Part shown: piece after piece, positions 62,566 through 64,000 of the stretch | How positions within the stretch are numbered: the stretch's first letter is position 1 | How the letters are laid out: each line of letters starts with the position of its first letter | NCBI RefSeq assembly: GCF_001899075.1 | Contig: NZ_MKVA01000011.1 | Coordinates: 620,001 to 684,000, forward strand | Direction: 5' to 3' | DNA length: 64,000 nt | Origin: Devosia sp. 67-54 | Lineage (GTDB): Bacteria > Pseudomonadota > Alphaproteobacteria > Rhizobiales > Devosiaceae | Translations under genes and position numbers: made by a program | The notes under the pieces: generated by a model | Database searches by the model: none | Told to the model about the DNA's origin: nothing | Seen by the model: the letters and a program-made list of their open reading frames with translations, nothing else

Positions 62566-64000
62566 ATGCCGCTGCCCATCGACGCCATCCTGCCCGCTCT
62601 GCTCGCCGCCCTTGCCGCCCACCCGCGGGCGGTGCTGGTCGCCCCGCCGGGCGCCGGCAAGACCACGCGCGTGCCGCTGGCCCTGCTGGCGGCGCTCCCG
62701 CGGTTGGCCGAGCGACCCGTCTCCGGGTCGCTCGGTCCAGAGCAGGAAGCAGAGCGGTTGGCCGAACGATCGCGTTTGCGATCGCTCGGTCCAGAGCAGG
62801 AAAAAGAGCCCTCGCCCGAACGACCCCATGGCAGGATCGTCATGCTGGAGCCGCGCCGGCTGGCGGCCCGCGCCGCAGCGCGTTTCATGGCGCAATCGCT
62901 GGGCGAGGCGGTGGGCGACACCGTCGGCTATCGCGTCCGCCTCGACACGCGGGTGGGCCCGCGCACGCGCATCGAGGTGGTGACCGAGGGCGTGTTCACC
63001 CGCATGCTGCTCGACGACCCCGAGCTCTCCGGCGTCGCCGCGGTGATCTTCGACGAATTCCACGAGCGCAGCCTCGATGCCGATCTCGGTCTGGCGCTGG
63101 CGCTCGACGCCATCGCGCTCCGCCCCGACCTGAGGCTGCTGGTGATGTCGGCCACGCTCGACGGCGCCCGCGTCGCCAAGCTCCTGGGGGATGCTCCGGT
63201 GCTCGAGAGCGAGGGCCGCGTCTTCCCGGTCGAGACCCGCTACGCGCCGCCTGATCCGCTGCAGCGGCTGGAGGACCAGGTGGCGGCGGCGGTGCTCGCG
63301 GCGCTGCGCAGCGATGCAGGGTCCATCCTCGTCTTCCTGCCGGGGCAGGGGGAGATCGCGCGCGTCGCCGAACGCCTCGCCGGCCGCGTCGGCGGCGACA
63401 CCGACATCGCCCCGCTCTACGGCCAGCTCGACGCCGCCGCGCAGGATCGCGCCATCGCCCCGGCGCCGGCCGGCCGCCGCAAGGTGGTGCTCGCCACCTC
63501 CATCGCCGAGACGTCGCTCACCATCGAGGGTATCCGCATCGTCGTCGATTCCGGCTATCGCCGCGTGCCGGTCTACGATCCGGCCACCGGCCTCAGCGCG
63601 CTGGAGACGCGCCGCGTGTCGCGCGCCGCCGCCGACCAGCGCCGCGGCCGTGCCGGCCGCACCGCGCCGGGCATCTGCTACCGGCTGTGGAGCGAGGGCC
63701 AGACCGGCGCGCTGGTGCCTTTCGATACGCCCGAAATCCTCAGCGCCGACCTCAGCGGGCTGGCGCTCGACCTCGCCAGCTGGGGCGTTTCCGACCCAGG
63801 GGCGCTGGCCTTCCTCGATCCGCCGCCGGCGCCCGCCTGGGCCGAGGCGGTGGCGCTGCTGCAAAAGCTAGAGGCGCTGGACGCGGCCGGTCGCATCACC
63901 GCCGAGGGCCGGGCGCTGGCGCGCCTGCCGCTGCATCCGCGCCTCGCCCACATGGTCCACGCCGCCGAGGATCGGGGCACCGCCGCCGAGCTCGCGGTGC
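62566..64000 (+). CDS. hrpB: ATP-dependent helicase HrpB (partial, C-terminus outside window)
   Basis: The first roughly 478 residues of a DEAH-box-type RNA helicase. The start is ATG 62566 (MPLPIDAILPALLAALAAHP). Motif I is APPGAGKTT, Ia is VMLEPRRLAARAAA, II is FDEFHERS, III is MSATLDG and VI is QRRGRAGRT. Between motifs I and Ia there is an insertion of about 44 residues, where HrpB normally has about a dozen. It consists of two 18-residue units (RLAERPVSGSLGPEQEAE and RLAERSRLRSLGPEQEKE) encoded by class D palindromes, plus a short tail. The frame is preserved. The cupin gene is divergent. Confidence 0.9.
   Translation, partial: MPLPIDAILPALLAALAAHPRAVLVAPPGAGKTTRVPLALLAALPRLAERPVSGSLGPEQEAERLAERSRLRSLGPEQEKEPSPERPHGRIVMLEPRRLAARAAARFMAQSLGEAVGDTVGYRVRLDTRVGPRTRIEVVTEGVFTRMLLDDPELSGVAAVIFDEFHERSLDADLGLALALDAIALRPDLRLLVMSATLDGARVAKLLGDAPVLESEGRVFPVETRYAPPDPLQRLEDQVAAAVLAALRSDAGSILVFLPGQGEIARVAERLAGRVGGDTDIAPLYGQLDAAAQDRAIAPAPAGRRKVVLATSIAETSLTIEGIRIVVDSGYRRVPVYDPATGLSALETRRVSRAAADQRRGRAGRTAPGICYRLWSEGQTGALVPFDTPEILSADLSGLALDLASWGVSDPGALAFLDPPPAPAWAEAVALLQKLEALDAAGRITAEGRALARLPLHPRLAHMVHAAEDRGTAAELAV
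62700..62802. repeat. Two in-frame class D palindromes inside hrpB
   Basis: Copies at 62700-62748 and 62754-62802 each run GCGGTTGGCCGA...TCGCTCGGTCCAGAGCAGGA. They are spaced 54 bp (18 codons), so the reading frame is kept. Each copy can form the stem GAGCGA/TCGCTC-type hairpin. They match the intergenic copy at 58309-58352. Confidence 0.88.

Noticed and set aside
62700-62802. hrpB as a frameshifted pseudogene
   Set aside because: The repeats keep the reading frame, and all helicase motifs before and after them are intact within the window.

Overview
The window is about 64 kb of high-GC, densely packed bacterial chromosome. It is almost certainly from an alphaproteobacterium of the Hyphomicrobiales (Rhizobiales) type. 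The reasons are the codon use, the many ABC importers for sugars, polyols, amino acids and osmolytes, the GTG/TTG starts, the ATGA-coupled operons and the repeated intergenic palindromes. The genus cannot be fixed from sequence alone. No rRNA, tRNA, CRISPR array, transposase or phage gene was recognised.

Layout. 1-6.7 kb: the N-terminal part of a trehalose-forming GH13 enzyme (treZ), a DeoR regulator, a PP2C-like phosphatase and a periplasmic binding protein. These stand divergent from an FbpC/FbpB-type ATPase and a double permease, with a TTCGA-rich candidate operator between them. 6.8-15 kb: a small unknown ORF, a ribokinase, then a seven-gene operon of ABC importer (binding protein interrupted by an in-frame TAG), glycerophosphodiesterase, inositol monophosphatase and IolE-like isomerase. 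Together these suggest uptake and breakdown of glycerophosphoinositol or a related polyol phosphodiester. 15-23 kb, minus strand: the osmoprotectant importer osmF-yehY-yehX-yehW, an MFS exporter, a PDZ pseudo-protease, a stand-alone LuxR HTH protein and a cytochrome P450. 23.3-26.8 kb: a MelR-like AraC regulator divergent from alpha-galactosidase melA and a galactose 1-dehydrogenase. 26.9-31.7 kb: a branched-chain/amide-type importer with a fused LivM-LivG protein. 31.9-36.5 kb: a split phosphorelay (HPt, OmpR-type regulator, single-domain receiver, small membrane protein, CbrA-like transporter-kinase). 36.7-38.5 kb: an RraA-like protein and a LacI regulator.

38.7-50.4 kb is the most unusual part. 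It encodes a TIR-STAND-TM-WD40 protein, an exported MORN-repeat protein, an exported MEMO-CapA fusion, a membrane protein with a TrkA-N-like region and a RyR domain, and an exported caspase fused to an FGE-sulfatase domain. These are domains typical of bacterial conflict and signalling systems, and four of the five genes lie on one strand. I infer an envelope-associated defence or stress-signalling system.

50.6-64 kb: hexuronate genes uxuB-uxaC, an AtzG/AtzE amidase pair, a CHASE-PAS-GGDEF-EAL c-di-GMP enzyme, epmA divergent from efp, a second PDZ pseudo-protease, a cupin, and the start of hrpB. At least four families of palindromic repeats are scattered through the window. One extends the coding end of the sensor kinase. 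Another sits twice, in frame, inside hrpB.
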